7,713 nt of DNA from Candidatus Hydrogenedentota bacterium (lineage in GTDB: Bacteria; Hydrogenedentota; Hydrogenedentia; Hydrogenedentales; SLHB01). A program made the position numbers and the translations under genes. Shown here one piece after another: positions 1-6,481 of this stretch; the stretch's first letter is position 1, and each line of letters begins with the position of its first letter. Below the pieces are notes generated by a model. The model worked only from the letters and a program-made list of their open reading frames with translations. It was not told the DNA's origin and made no database searches. Location: the NCBI GenBank assembly GCA_016934125.1, contig JAFGTL010000300.1, forward strand, positions 1-7,713, written 5' to 3'.

Positions 1-1022
1 CCGAACTGCTCGAACTCAAGGCCAACCCGAAGAAACGCGCCCGCGGCGCCATCATCGAGTCCGAGATCTCCCTCGGCCAAGGGCCCGTCGCCTGGGTGCT
101 CGTCCAGTCCGGCACCCTGCGTGTCGGCGACCCCTTCCTCGCCGGTGAGTCCTACGGCCGCGTCCGTGCCATGATGTCCTCCCGCGGCCAACCCGTCGAA
201 GAGGCCGGGCCCGCCACGCCCGTGCTCGTCACCGGGTTCAACGAGCCCCCGAACGCCGGCGATCAGTTCGCCGCCCTGGAAGACGAACGCGTCGCCCGCA
301 GCATCGCCGAGCAGCGCGCCCAACGCGAGCGCCAGAAGGCCTCCGGCAAGGCCGTCAAGCGCATTACGCTCGAAGACCTCCAGGAACAGCTCATGTCCGG
401 CGAGAAGAGCGAACTCAACGTCGTGCTCAAGGCCGACGTGCAGGGCTCCGTCGACGTGCTCGAATCGAGCCTTGCCAAACAGGGCAACGAGTCCGTCAGC
501 GTCAGGCTTGTCCACTCCGGCGTCGGCGGCATCAACGAATCCGACGTCCTCCTCGCCGCAGCCAGCGACGCCGTCATCATCGGCTTCCACGTCACCGCAA
601 ACGCCCGCGTGCAGAAGCTCGCCGAGCAGGAAGGCGTCGATATCCGCTGCTACCGCGTCATCTATGAGGCCATCGACGACATCCATCGCGCCCTCGAAGG
701 CATGCTCGAACCCGAGTCCAAGGAAGTCGTCACCGGCCACGTCGAGATCCGCGCCGTCTTCCGCTCCTCCGCCGTTGGCAACATCGCTGGCTGCTACGTC
801 ACCGACGGCGAAGTGTCCCGCGGCTCCCTGGCTCGCCTCGTGCGCGACGACGTCGTCGTCCACGAAGGCAAGATCCAGTCCGTACGCCGCGAGAAAGACG
901 ACGTCCGCTCCGTGTCCAGCGGCTTCGAATGCGGCGTGAAGTTGGACGGCTACGAGGATATCAAGGAAGGGGACGTCATCGAGACGTACCGAGTCGAGGC
1001 GGTCGCCCGGACCTTGGCCTGA
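1..1022 (+). CDS. infB: Translation initiation factor IF-2, C-terminal part (5' truncated by window edge)
   Basis: This is the last 339 codons of IF-2, the GTPase that places initiator fMet-tRNA on the 30S subunit and promotes subunit joining. The reading frame is open from base 3 to the TGA at 1020-1022. Numbering visible residues from base 3: the start (LLELKANPKKRARG, 2-15) is the end of G-domain-linked sequence entering domain II, whose GPVAWVLVQSGTLRVGD motif is at about 28-43. A charged helical linker follows at about 90-135. Domain III begins with LNVVLKADVQGSVDVL (138-153) and contains GVGGINESDVLLA (173-185). Domain IV, which binds the fMet-tRNA acceptor end, contains the conserved GNIAGCYVTDGEVSRG stretch (259-274) and ends in the family-typical GDVIETYRVEAVARTLA. 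The GTP-binding G1-G5 motifs lie upstream, outside the window. The GTG at 96 is internal, not the start. The next gene follows after 11 nt, as expected in a nusA-infB-rbfA-type operon. Confidence 0.98.
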   Translation, partial: ELLELKANPKKRARGAIIESEISLGQGPVAWVLVQSGTLRVGDPFLAGESYGRVRAMMSSRGQPVEEAGPATPVLVTGFNEPPNAGDQFAALEDERVARSIAEQRAQRERQKASGKAVKRITLEDLQEQLMSGEKSELNVVLKADVQGSVDVLESSLAKQGNESVSVRLVHSGVGGINESDVLLAAASDAVIIGFHVTANARVQKLAEQEGVDIRCYRVIYEAIDDIHRALEGMLEPESKEVVTGHVEIRAVFRSSAVGNIAGCYVTDGEVSRGSLARLVRDDVVVHEGKIQSVRREKDDVRSVSSGFECGVKLDGYEDIKEGDVIETYRVEAVARTLA

Positions 1023-1026
1023 GGTG
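1021..1026 (+). promoter_or_regulatory. Shine-Dalgarno site that decides the GTG start of the DUF503 gene
   Basis: GAGGTG begins inside the infB stop codon and ends 7 nt before the GTG at 1034. This is correct spacing for a ribosome binding site. It supports GTG 1034 over the far-upstream in-frame ATG at 929, which would overlap infB by over 90 nt and give an N-terminus unlike the family. Its position over the infB stop suggests that terminating IF-2 ribosomes feed the next gene. Confidence 0.6.
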
Positions 1027-1033
1027 CCCCGGT

Positions 1034-1315
1034 GTGACGATAGGCGTTCTCCAGATGGACCTGCGTGTCCCTGGCGCCCGTTCCCTCAAAGACAAACGCA
1101 GGGTTGTGAAAAGCCTCAAGGAACGGCTTCACAACCGCTATAACTGCTCGATTGCCGAAACCGAATTCAAAGAACAATGGGGCCGTGCCCGGCTCGTCGC
1201 CTGCGTCGTCGGAGACGACAGCCGCCATGTCAACACTCAATTGAACGAGATCGTCCGATTCGCCTCCGCCAAACAGGGAGCCGAACTCTTGGACTACCAC
1301 ATCGAGATGCTCTGA
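1034..1315 (+). CDS. ylxP: DUF503 / YlxP-family protein
   Basis: This 93-aa protein belongs to the DUF503 family (YlxP of Bacillus), commonly found between infB and rbfA and proposed to help ribosome assembly or RNA handling. Its biochemical role is not firmly settled. Family hallmarks are visible: an N-terminal strand (TIGVLQMDLRVPGARSLKDK, 2-21), the basic KDKRRVVKSLKERLHNRY helix (19-36), a central strand (RARLVACVVGDD, 51-62) and the terminal ELLDYHIEML (84-93). The full length matches the family, so it looks intact. GTG 1034 is chosen because of the good GAGGTG site upstream and because the protein then starts at the usual place. Its stop overlaps the rbfA start by one base. Codon use is less C-biased than in its neighbours: about 27 of 93 sense codons end in A or T. 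Identity is secure; function is inferred from context. Confidence 0.93.
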   Translation: MTIGVLQMDLRVPGARSLKDKRRVVKSLKERLHNRYNCSIAETEFKEQWGRARLVACVVGDDSRHVNTQLNEIVRFASAKQGAELLDYHIEML

Positions 1316-1686
1316 TGAACGAAGGTAGGCCGCGCCGCGTCGGAGAACAGATCCGCAAGGAGATTGCCGGGCTCCTTGCCAAGGGCCTCAAGGATCCCCG
1401 CATCGGCTTCGTCTCGCTCATGGAAGTGCGCATGTCGCCCGACCTCCGCTACGCCAACGTGTACGTGAGTCTTTTCGGCAGTCCAAGCGAACGCAAAGGT
1501 TCCCTCGTCGGTCTCGAACAGGCCGCCGGCTGGATCCGGCGCGAGGTCGGCAAGCACCTGCGTCTCCGGTTTACGCCCGAAATCCGCTTCTTCGAGGACA
1601 CGACCCTCGATGAAGCATACCGGCTCGAGGAACTCTTCGAGGAAATCAAGAGCGATGAAGGCCAAGAACACGACCCCGCGCAGTGA
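1315..1686 (+). CDS. rbfA: 30S ribosome-binding factor A
   Basis: RbfA (123 aa) is a small KH-type protein that binds the immature 30S subunit near the 5' end of 16S rRNA, assists late maturation and is released by other assembly factors. Diagnostic features are the N-terminal RVGEQIRKEIAGLLAKGLKDPRIG (8-31), the strand pair FVSLMEVRMSPDLRYANVYVSLFG (32-55), the helix with the interrupted KH motif (LVGLEQAAGWIRREVGKHL, 64-82) and the closing strand RLRFTPEIRFFEDTTLDEAYRLEELF (83-108). Length is normal for the family. The ATG at 1315 shares its A with the TGA of the DUF503 gene (TGATG), which indicates translational coupling. No strong Shine-Dalgarno precedes it. The acidic C-terminal tail (IKSDEGQEHDPAQ) is encoded where the next gene already begins, so the last 32 nt are read in two frames. 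Confidence 0.97.
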   Translation: MNEGRPRRVGEQIRKEIAGLLAKGLKDPRIGFVSLMEVRMSPDLRYANVYVSLFGSPSERKGSLVGLEQAAGWIRREVGKHLRLRFTPEIRFFEDTTLDEAYRLEELFEEIKSDEGQEHDPAQ

Positions 1687-2653
1687 CCTGAAGGCCGTCC
1701 TGGCCGCCCTGCGCGCCGGGCGCTCGTTCCTCGTCACCACCCACGTCTGCCCCGATGGCGACGCCATCGGCAGTGTGCTGGCCGTCCGTCTTTTCCTCGA
1801 CGGCCTCGGAAAGCCCGACGTCACCTGCGCCCTCGACGCCCCCGTGCCCCGCATCTACCAGTGGCTCCCCGGCGTCGAATCGATCATCCCCCCCGACCGC
1901 GTCACCGTCGCGTACGACACCGTCGTGCTCGTCGACGCCGCCACCCGCGACCGCGTCGGGCGTGCGGCCGACCTGATCCGCCCTGGCCATGCCGTCATCG
2001 TCATCGACCACCACGCCGACGCCCAGCCCGAAGGCGATGTCAACTTCGTCGACGGTACCTACGGATCCGCCGGCGAGATCGTCGCCGAGCTCTTTGACTT
2101 GGCCCGCGTCCCGATGACGTACGACGCCGCCCTGTGCATCTATGTCGCCCTGGCCACCGACACCGGCTGCTTCCGCTTCGGCAACACCGGCCCGCGCTCC
2201 CACCGGACCGCCGCCCAGCTTCTCGAATTCGGCCTCGACGTGCACGCCATCTCGAACCGCCTCTTCGACGCCATGTCCCCGGCCCAGTTCCAACTCGTCC
2301 GGCGCGTGTTCAACAGCATCCGCTTTCACGCCCAAGGCCGCATCGCCGCCGCCCGCGTCACGCTCCAGGACTTGGCCGATACCGGCGCCCGCCAGGAAGA
2401 TCTCAACAACCTCGTCAACGTCGGACGCAACATCGACGGCGTTGCCGTGTCGATCCTCCTGCGCGAGACGTCCGACGGCCAAACCAAGGTCAGTTTCCGC
2501 TCTCGGCCCCCCGTAGACTGCGCCGCGCTGGCCGCCCACTTCGGCGGCGGCGGCCATCCCGGCGCCGCGGGCGCCACCGTTCCCCATCCCCTCGACGCGG
2601 CATACCCCATGATCGTCGAGTACACCACTGCACACATCGGGAACGCCCCATGA
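1655..2653 (+). CDS. nrnA: DHH/DHHA1 bifunctional oligoribonuclease / pAp phosphatase (NrnA-like)
   Basis: This 332-aa protein matches NrnA, a cytoplasmic phosphoesterase that degrades 2-5 nt RNA oligomers and dephosphorylates pAp, often encoded between rbfA and truB. The DHH-domain metal ligands are present: motif I THVCPDGDAIGS (H30, D34, D36), motif II VLVDAATRD (D94), motif III IDHH (D118-H119-H120) and motif IV ALATDTGCFRF (D169). The C-terminal DHHA1 substrate-binding domain carries the conserved GGGGHPGAAGATV (297-309). All expected catalytic residues are therefore present and length is typical. ATG 1655 is chosen: it follows a GAGGAA-like site inside rbfA, gives a normal N-terminus and overlaps rbfA by 32 nt. 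An in-frame ATG at 1610 would add 15 unrelated residues. The stop overlaps truB (ATGA). RecJ is excluded by the short length and operon position. Whether both activities occur is inferred from the family. Confidence 0.95.
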   Translation: MKAKNTTPRSDLKAVLAALRAGRSFLVTTHVCPDGDAIGSVLAVRLFLDGLGKPDVTCALDAPVPRIYQWLPGVESIIPPDRVTVAYDTVVLVDAATRDRVGRAADLIRPGHAVIVIDHHADAQPEGDVNFVDGTYGSAGEIVAELFDLARVPMTYDAALCIYVALATDTGCFRFGNTGPRSHRTAAQLLEFGLDVHAISNRLFDAMSPAQFQLVRRVFNSIRFHAQGRIAAARVTLQDLADTGARQEDLNNLVNVGRNIDGVAVSILLRETSDGQTKVSFRSRPPVDCAALAAHFGGGGHPGAAGATVPHPLDAAYPMIVEYTTAHIGNAP

Positions 2654-3546
2654 ACGGCATCCTCCTCGTCGACAAATCCGCCGGCATGACTTCGCACGAC
2701 GTCGTCGATCGCATCCGGAGCGCCGCCGGCATCCGCCGCGTCGGCCACACCGGCACCCTCGATCCCGCCGCCACCGGCCTCCTCATCCTCTGCCTCGGCG
2801 CGGCAACGCGCCTGTCCGAGTTCCTCACCGGGCTTGACAAAGTCTACGAGGGCACCATGCGGCTCGGCCTCATCACCGACTCCTACGACCTCGACGGCCG
2901 GATCCTGGAAGAACGGCCCGTCCCCGGCCTCACCGCCGAGGCCATCCAGAACGCCTTCGACGCGTTCACCGGCGACATCATGCAGACGCCCCCCATGGTG
3001 AGTGCCGTCAAGATCGGCGGCGAGCGGCTCTACAAGAAAGCCCGCAAAGGCGAGGTGGTCGACCGCCCCGCGCGGCCCGTCACCGTCCGCGAGTTCCGGC
3101 TCCTGGGGTTCGACACGCCCCTCGTCCACTTCCGCGTCCGCTGCACCCGCGGCACCTACGCCCGCTCCCTGTGCCACGAAGTCGGCCAGATGCTCGGCTG
3201 TGGCGGCGCACTGTCCCTCCTCCGCCGCACCTGGGTCGGCCACCACTCCGTGGATGAGGCGGCTCCCGTAGAGTCCTTCGCCACCCGCGACGATGTCCTC
3301 CGGCGGATGGCGCCTCTCGAAGGCGCACTCCAACTCCCCGAGGTCGTCGTGCTCCCCAACCGCATCAACACCGTCCTGTCCGGCGGCGTCCTCGGCCGCG
3401 CCGACCTTCAGGCCGATTGCCCCGTCACCGAAGGATGGGTGCAAGTCAAGTCCCCCACGGGCAAACTGCTCGCCCTCGCCCAAGTGCAGAACGCGTCTCC
3501 CCATCCGGCACTCCATCCCAAACGTGTCCTGTGTGCGCAGACATGA
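2650..3546 (+). CDS. truB: tRNA pseudouridine(55) synthase TruB
   Basis: TruB (298 aa) isomerises uridine 55 in the T-loop of nearly all tRNAs. The N-terminus GILLVDKSAGMTSHDVV (3-19) is the family signature. The catalytic aspartate sits in VGHTGTLDPAATGLL (D38). The KVYEG motif (64-68) supplies the active-site tyrosine Y66. PPMVSAVKIGGERLYKKAR (114-132) and RCTRGTYARSLCHEVGQML (164-182) are further conserved substrate-binding segments. Residues from about 235 to 285 form a short C-terminal PUA-like domain (FF: LSGGVLGRADL, then WVQVKSPTGKLLALAQV). The protein appears full length. ATG 2650 overlaps the nrnA stop in an ATGA arrangement, and only a weak GGGA (2639-2642) precedes it, so termination-reinitiation is likely. 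RluA/RsuA-type synthases are excluded by the motif set. The 3' end overlaps ribF in the same ATGA manner. Confidence 0.98.
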   Translation: MNGILLVDKSAGMTSHDVVDRIRSAAGIRRVGHTGTLDPAATGLLILCLGAATRLSEFLTGLDKVYEGTMRLGLITDSYDLDGRILEERPVPGLTAEAIQNAFDAFTGDIMQTPPMVSAVKIGGERLYKKARKGEVVDRPARPVTVREFRLLGFDTPLVHFRVRCTRGTYARSLCHEVGQMLGCGGALSLLRRTWVGHHSVDEAAPVESFATRDDVLRRMAPLEGALQLPEVVVLPNRINTVLSGGVLGRADLQADCPVTEGWVQVKSPTGKLLALAQVQNASPHPALHPKRVLCAQT

Positions 3547-4481
3547 TCGTCATCGATGATGTACATACCGCCCACGCGCCGTTCCCGCGCCTCGCCCTCA
3601 CCATCGGCAGCTTCGACGGCATCCACGTCGGCCATCGCCGCATCCTCGACCAGGTGGTCGCCCAGGCCCGCGCCATGGACGGCACCGCCGCCGCCCTCAC
3701 CCTCCGGCCCCATCCCCGGCAGGTGTTCGCCCCCAGCCATGCGCCCAATCTCCTGACCTCCGACGCGCAGAAGATGCGGCTTTTCGCCGAAGCCGGCCTC
3801 GACGTCGTCTTCGTCCTCCCCTTCACTGCCGACACCGCCCGGCTCGCCCCCGGACTCTTCCTCCAACAGATCATCCACGAGCGGTGCCGCCCCGCCGCCA
3901 TCGTCGTCGGCCACGATTTCCGGTTCGGCGAAGGCGCCCGCGGCGACTACGAGTTCCTCTGCCAGGCCGCGCCCCGCTACGGATTCAGCGTCACCCAAGT
4001 CGCCCCCATCCTGATCGATGGCGAACGCGTAAGCAGCACCCTCATCCGCGAACGCATCCTCGAGGGCGACCTCGACGAAGCCGCCGGATTCCTCGGGCGG
4101 CCCTACTCGATCCTCGGCCGCGTCGTGCCCGGCCGCGGCATCGGCTCCGTGCTCGGGTTCCCTACGGCGAACATCGTGCCCGGCGACTATGTCGTCCCTC
4201 CACACGGCGTCTACGCGGCCGACGTCGTCATCGGGCCGGCCCCTCGCCCCGCCGCCGTCAACATCGGCATCGCGCCCACGATCCGCCACGAAGACATCAC
4301 CATCGAGGCCTATGTGCTCGATTTCTCCGAGAGCATCCTGGAACAGGACATCGAGATCGTCTTCCGCCGCCGCATACGCCCCGAGAAGAAGTTCGCTTCG
4401 CGCGAGGAACTCGTCCAACAGATTGCCGTCGATGTGGCCGAAATCCGCCGGCTCCTCGACAGCCCCGAATCCGGCCCTTGA
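3543..4481 (+). CDS. ribF: Bifunctional riboflavin kinase / FAD synthetase
   Basis: This 312-aa RibF makes FMN from riboflavin and then FAD from FMN, using ATP in both steps. The N-terminal FMN adenylyltransferase domain shows the nucleotidyltransferase motif GSFDGIHVGH (22-31, with H28 and H31), GHDFRFGEGARGD (123-135) and the SSTLIRERILEGD motif (164-176). The C-terminal riboflavin kinase domain starts near 185 and contains GIGSVLGFPTANI (199-211), GVYA (222-225), NIGIAPTI (240-247) and EAYVLDF (255-261), with E255 in the position of the catalytic glutamate. FASREELVQQIAVD (284-297) closes the domain. Deviations from the usual bacterial consensus are Ser instead of Arg after G201 in the nucleotide loop, Tyr instead of His at 257, and loss of the common LYG motif (LEQ at 266-268). 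Ser at the first position also occurs in the eukaryotic enzyme, so activity is probably retained. ATG 3543 overlaps truB as ATGA; no Shine-Dalgarno is visible, so coupling is likely. Confidence 0.97.
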   Translation: MIVIDDVHTAHAPFPRLALTIGSFDGIHVGHRRILDQVVAQARAMDGTAAALTLRPHPRQVFAPSHAPNLLTSDAQKMRLFAEAGLDVVFVLPFTADTARLAPGLFLQQIIHERCRPAAIVVGHDFRFGEGARGDYEFLCQAAPRYGFSVTQVAPILIDGERVSSTLIRERILEGDLDEAAGFLGRPYSILGRVVPGRGIGSVLGFPTANIVPGDYVVPPHGVYAADVVIGPAPRPAAVNIGIAPTIRHEDITIEAYVLDFSESILEQDIEIVFRRRIRPEKKFASREELVQQIAVDVAEIRRLLDSPESGP

Positions 4482-4555
4482 TCAAGTGAGGGCATTCCCG
4501 TCATGATTAGGTGTTTGATGCGCATTGCACCACCGTACGTGAAGGCAGACTGCTC
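4478..4555 (+). promoter_or_regulatory. Intergenic spacer between ribF and the export operon, with a weak promoter-like pair
   Basis: This is the only substantial gap between genes and the place where transcription could restart for the export genes. TTGATC (4478-4483, overlapping the ribF stop) and CATGAT (4502-4507) are 18 nt apart and each matches the sigma-70 consensus at 4 of 6 positions, which is weak. The perfect 8-bp palindrome ATGCGCAT (4518-4525) lies downstream, flanked by GGTG (4510-4513) and CACC (4528-4531), and could be an operator half or chance. A modest GAAGG (4541-4545) precedes the ATG at 4556. No GC-rich hairpin followed by a T-run is present, so read-through from ribF cannot be excluded. 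Confidence 0.25.
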
Positions 4556-6481
4556 ATGCCCGTGAACCTGTCCCGCACCCTCTGTGTCGTCGTTGCACTC
4601 GCGATTGCCACCGGCTGCACCACGGCCCGCTACCGCCGCAACGCCGACCAGGAGGTCTACGGGCTTATCGCCGAAAAGACACCCAATGTCCCCGGCATGC
4701 CCGCCAGCTTCACCATCGAGGCCGATCCCGCCGAGCCGCTCGCCGGCCTCCCCGAGGCCGCAGCCGATACGGACTTCCTCGGCGAAGCCGCCGCGAGCGA
4801 GCAGGGCGCCCACGTGATCCGCCTCGAAAAGGCCCTCGAACTCGCCGTCACCCACAGCCGAAGCTATCAGAACGAGAAGGAACTCCTCTACCTCCAGGCC
4901 CTGAACCTCACCCTCGAACGCCATCAGTTCGCCCCGATCTTCTCCGGCCAACTCACCGGCGACTACGCCCGCTCCACCTCCGATGTCAGCAAGATGTCCG
5001 GCGCCCGCGGCCTCGCCGACGCCCTCCCCGGGTGGATTGATGAAACCGGCGACATTGCCGACACCCGGCTTTCTGGCGCCACGACCCTCTCTCAGGCCTT
5101 GGGCCTGTTGCCGCCCGGCTCTGTGCCCGCCGGCCTGCCCGCCGCCCTCGCCAGCGTCGGTGGACTCGCCGGCTCGCCCGGCCAGTTGCTCTCCAACTAC
5201 GCCGATCTCGTCGAATCCGCGTTCACCGCCACGGGCGCCAACCAGCCCCGCGAAGAGATCATGAACGAGCGCACCTACTCCGGCCAAACCAGCTTCGGCG
5301 TCGGGATCCTGCTCAAGGGCGGCGCCGAGATCGCCCTCGGCCTCACCTCCAATTTCCTGCGCTACGTCACCGGCGACCCCCGAGTCACCACCTCCTCCGC
5401 CCTGACCGGCAGCATCACCCAGCCCCTGCTTCGGGGCGCCGGCCACAAGATCGCCGCTGAGAACCTCACCCAAGCCGAACGCGACCTCCTCTACCAACTC
5501 CGTTCCTTCACCCGGTTCCGCAAGGAGTTCGCCGTCGACGTCGCCAGCAACTACTACCGAATCCTCCAGAGCCGCGACGCCGCCCGCAACACCTGGCAGG
5601 GGTATCAGGCCTTTGTCGAGGCGTTTGAGCGCGATCAGGCCCATGCCGAAGTAGGCCGTATCACCCAGGCCGACCTCGGCCGCAGCCAACAGGCCAAGCT
5701 CAACGCCGAAGTCAGCTGGATCGCCGCCGTACGCAGCTACAGGCAGAGCATGGACGAGTTCAAGATCCTCCTCGGCCTCTCCACCGACGCTCCCGTCGTC
5801 CTTGAGCCCGGCGAACTCACCCGGCTCAGAGAGCGCGGCATCTCCTCCATTCCCTTGTCAACCGAAGCCGCCGTTGACGTCGCCCTCGTCTCCCGCCTCG
5901 ACCTCTATACCGTCCGCGATGAGGTCGATGACGCCGAGCGCAAACTCGCCGTCGCTGCCAACGCCCTCAAGCCCGGCCTCGACCTCATCGTCACCGGGCA
6001 AGTCGACACCGTGCCTGAGGACGACGCCTTCAGCGAACTCGACTGGCAACGCGCCCGGTGGAGCGCCGGTTTCGACCTCGATCTGCCCTTCGATCGCAAG
6101 TCCGAGCGCAACGCTTACCGCCGCGCGCTTATCAGCCACGAACGCGCTGCCCGCGAATTCGACCTCGCCGTCGATGGCGTCAAGCTCGAAGTCCGCGAAG
6201 CCTGGCGCGACCTCAACGAGGCCGAGGCCACCTACCGTATCCGCCAGATCGCCGTCGACCTCAACCAACGCCGTGTCGAAGAGCAGAAGCTGCGCGCCGA
6301 ACTCGGCCGCGCCACCGCCCTCGACCAGATCGACGCCCAGAACGACCTCGTCAGCGCCCAGAATGGACTCACCGCCGCCCTCGTCAGCCATACCATCGCC
6401 AAGCTCCGGCTCTGGCTCGACATGGGCATCCTGTATATCAAAGAAGACGGACAATGGGAGGAACTCTCTGATGTCGAGTAA
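4556..6481 (+). CDS. TolC-family outer-membrane efflux lipoprotein
   Basis: This 641-aa protein resembles outer-membrane factors that form trimeric channel-tunnels for tripartite efflux or type I secretion. The signal peptide (MPVNLSRTLCVVVALAIATG) ends in a lipobox-like ATGC with lipidatable C21, as in the NodT/OprM branch. Starting at ATG 4556 puts this signal at the N-terminus; GTG 4511 would add 15 poorly fitting residues. A linker (22-87) precedes the first helical repeat (VIRLEKALELAVTHSRSYQN, 87-106). Barrel-like strands appear at about 127-141 and 245-267, then the conserved SITQPLLRGAG (286-296) and long coiled coils at about 300-405. A second repeat begins near 436 (TEAAVDVALVSRLDLYTVRD), with strands at about 472-512 and helices at 517-622, ending near LDMGILY (621-627). 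Residues about 145-240 are an extra Gly/Ala/Leu/Pro-rich segment between the first two strands, making the protein longer than the usual 450-500 aa. It overlaps the adaptor gene by 11 nt. Substrate is unknown. Confidence 0.9.
   Translation: MPVNLSRTLCVVVALAIATGCTTARYRRNADQEVYGLIAEKTPNVPGMPASFTIEADPAEPLAGLPEAAADTDFLGEAAASEQGAHVIRLEKALELAVTHSRSYQNEKELLYLQALNLTLERHQFAPIFSGQLTGDYARSTSDVSKMSGARGLADALPGWIDETGDIADTRLSGATTLSQALGLLPPGSVPAGLPAALASVGGLAGSPGQLLSNYADLVESAFTATGANQPREEIMNERTYSGQTSFGVGILLKGGAEIALGLTSNFLRYVTGDPRVTTSSALTGSITQPLLRGAGHKIAAENLTQAERDLLYQLRSFTRFRKEFAVDVASNYYRILQSRDAARNTWQGYQAFVEAFERDQAHAEVGRITQADLGRSQQAKLNAEVSWIAAVRSYRQSMDEFKILLGLSTDAPVVLEPGELTRLRERGISSIPLSTEAAVDVALVSRLDLYTVRDEVDDAERKLAVAANALKPGLDLIVTGQVDTVPEDDAFSELDWQRARWSAGFDLDLPFDRKSERNAYRRALISHERAAREFDLAVDGVKLEVREAWRDLNEAEATYRIRQIAVDLNQRRVEEQKLRAELGRATALDQIDAQNDLVSAQNGLTAALVSHTIAKLRLWLDMGILYIKEDGQWEELSDVE
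6456..6462 (+). promoter_or_regulatory. Strong Shine-Dalgarno for the adaptor gene, inside the TolC-family gene
   Basis: GGGAGGA lies 8 nt upstream of ATG 6471 and within the last codons of the preceding gene. It is the best ribosome binding site in the window. It supports both the chosen start and independent, efficient translation of the adaptor, in contrast to the coupling-dependent starts of truB and ribF. Confidence 0.6.

Noticed and set aside
1646..2635. Antisense open frame of 329 codons opposite nrnA
   Set aside because: Gly/Val/Asp-rich composition is what the reverse complement of GCC/GTC/CTC-rich codons produces; no motif is visible.
2134..2649. N-terminal extension of truB back to 2134
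   Set aside because: The extra 172 residues are Arg/Pro-rich out-of-frame readings of nrnA. TruB homologues begin at the GILLVDK motif, which follows ATG 2650.
2326..3516. Antisense open frame of 396 codons opposite nrnA and truB
   Set aside because: Both + strand genes have intact catalytic motifs. The antisense product is low-complexity and has no recognisable fold.
4511..4555. Upstream GTG start for the TolC-family gene
   Set aside because: It would put 15 residues, including charged ones, before the signal peptide. ATG 4556 gives a clean lipoprotein signal sequence ending at C21.
4482..4555. Intrinsic terminator after ribF
   Set aside because: The possible GGTG/CACC stem is only 4 bp with a poor loop, and no T-run follows.
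4310..5689. Long antisense open frame (459 codons) opposite ribF and the TolC-family gene
   Set aside because: It lies antisense to two proteins with recognisable motifs, crosses their junction, and its translation is Gly/Ala/Val/Glu-rich without any domain. Strong C-ending codon bias on the + strand removes stops from the opposite strand.
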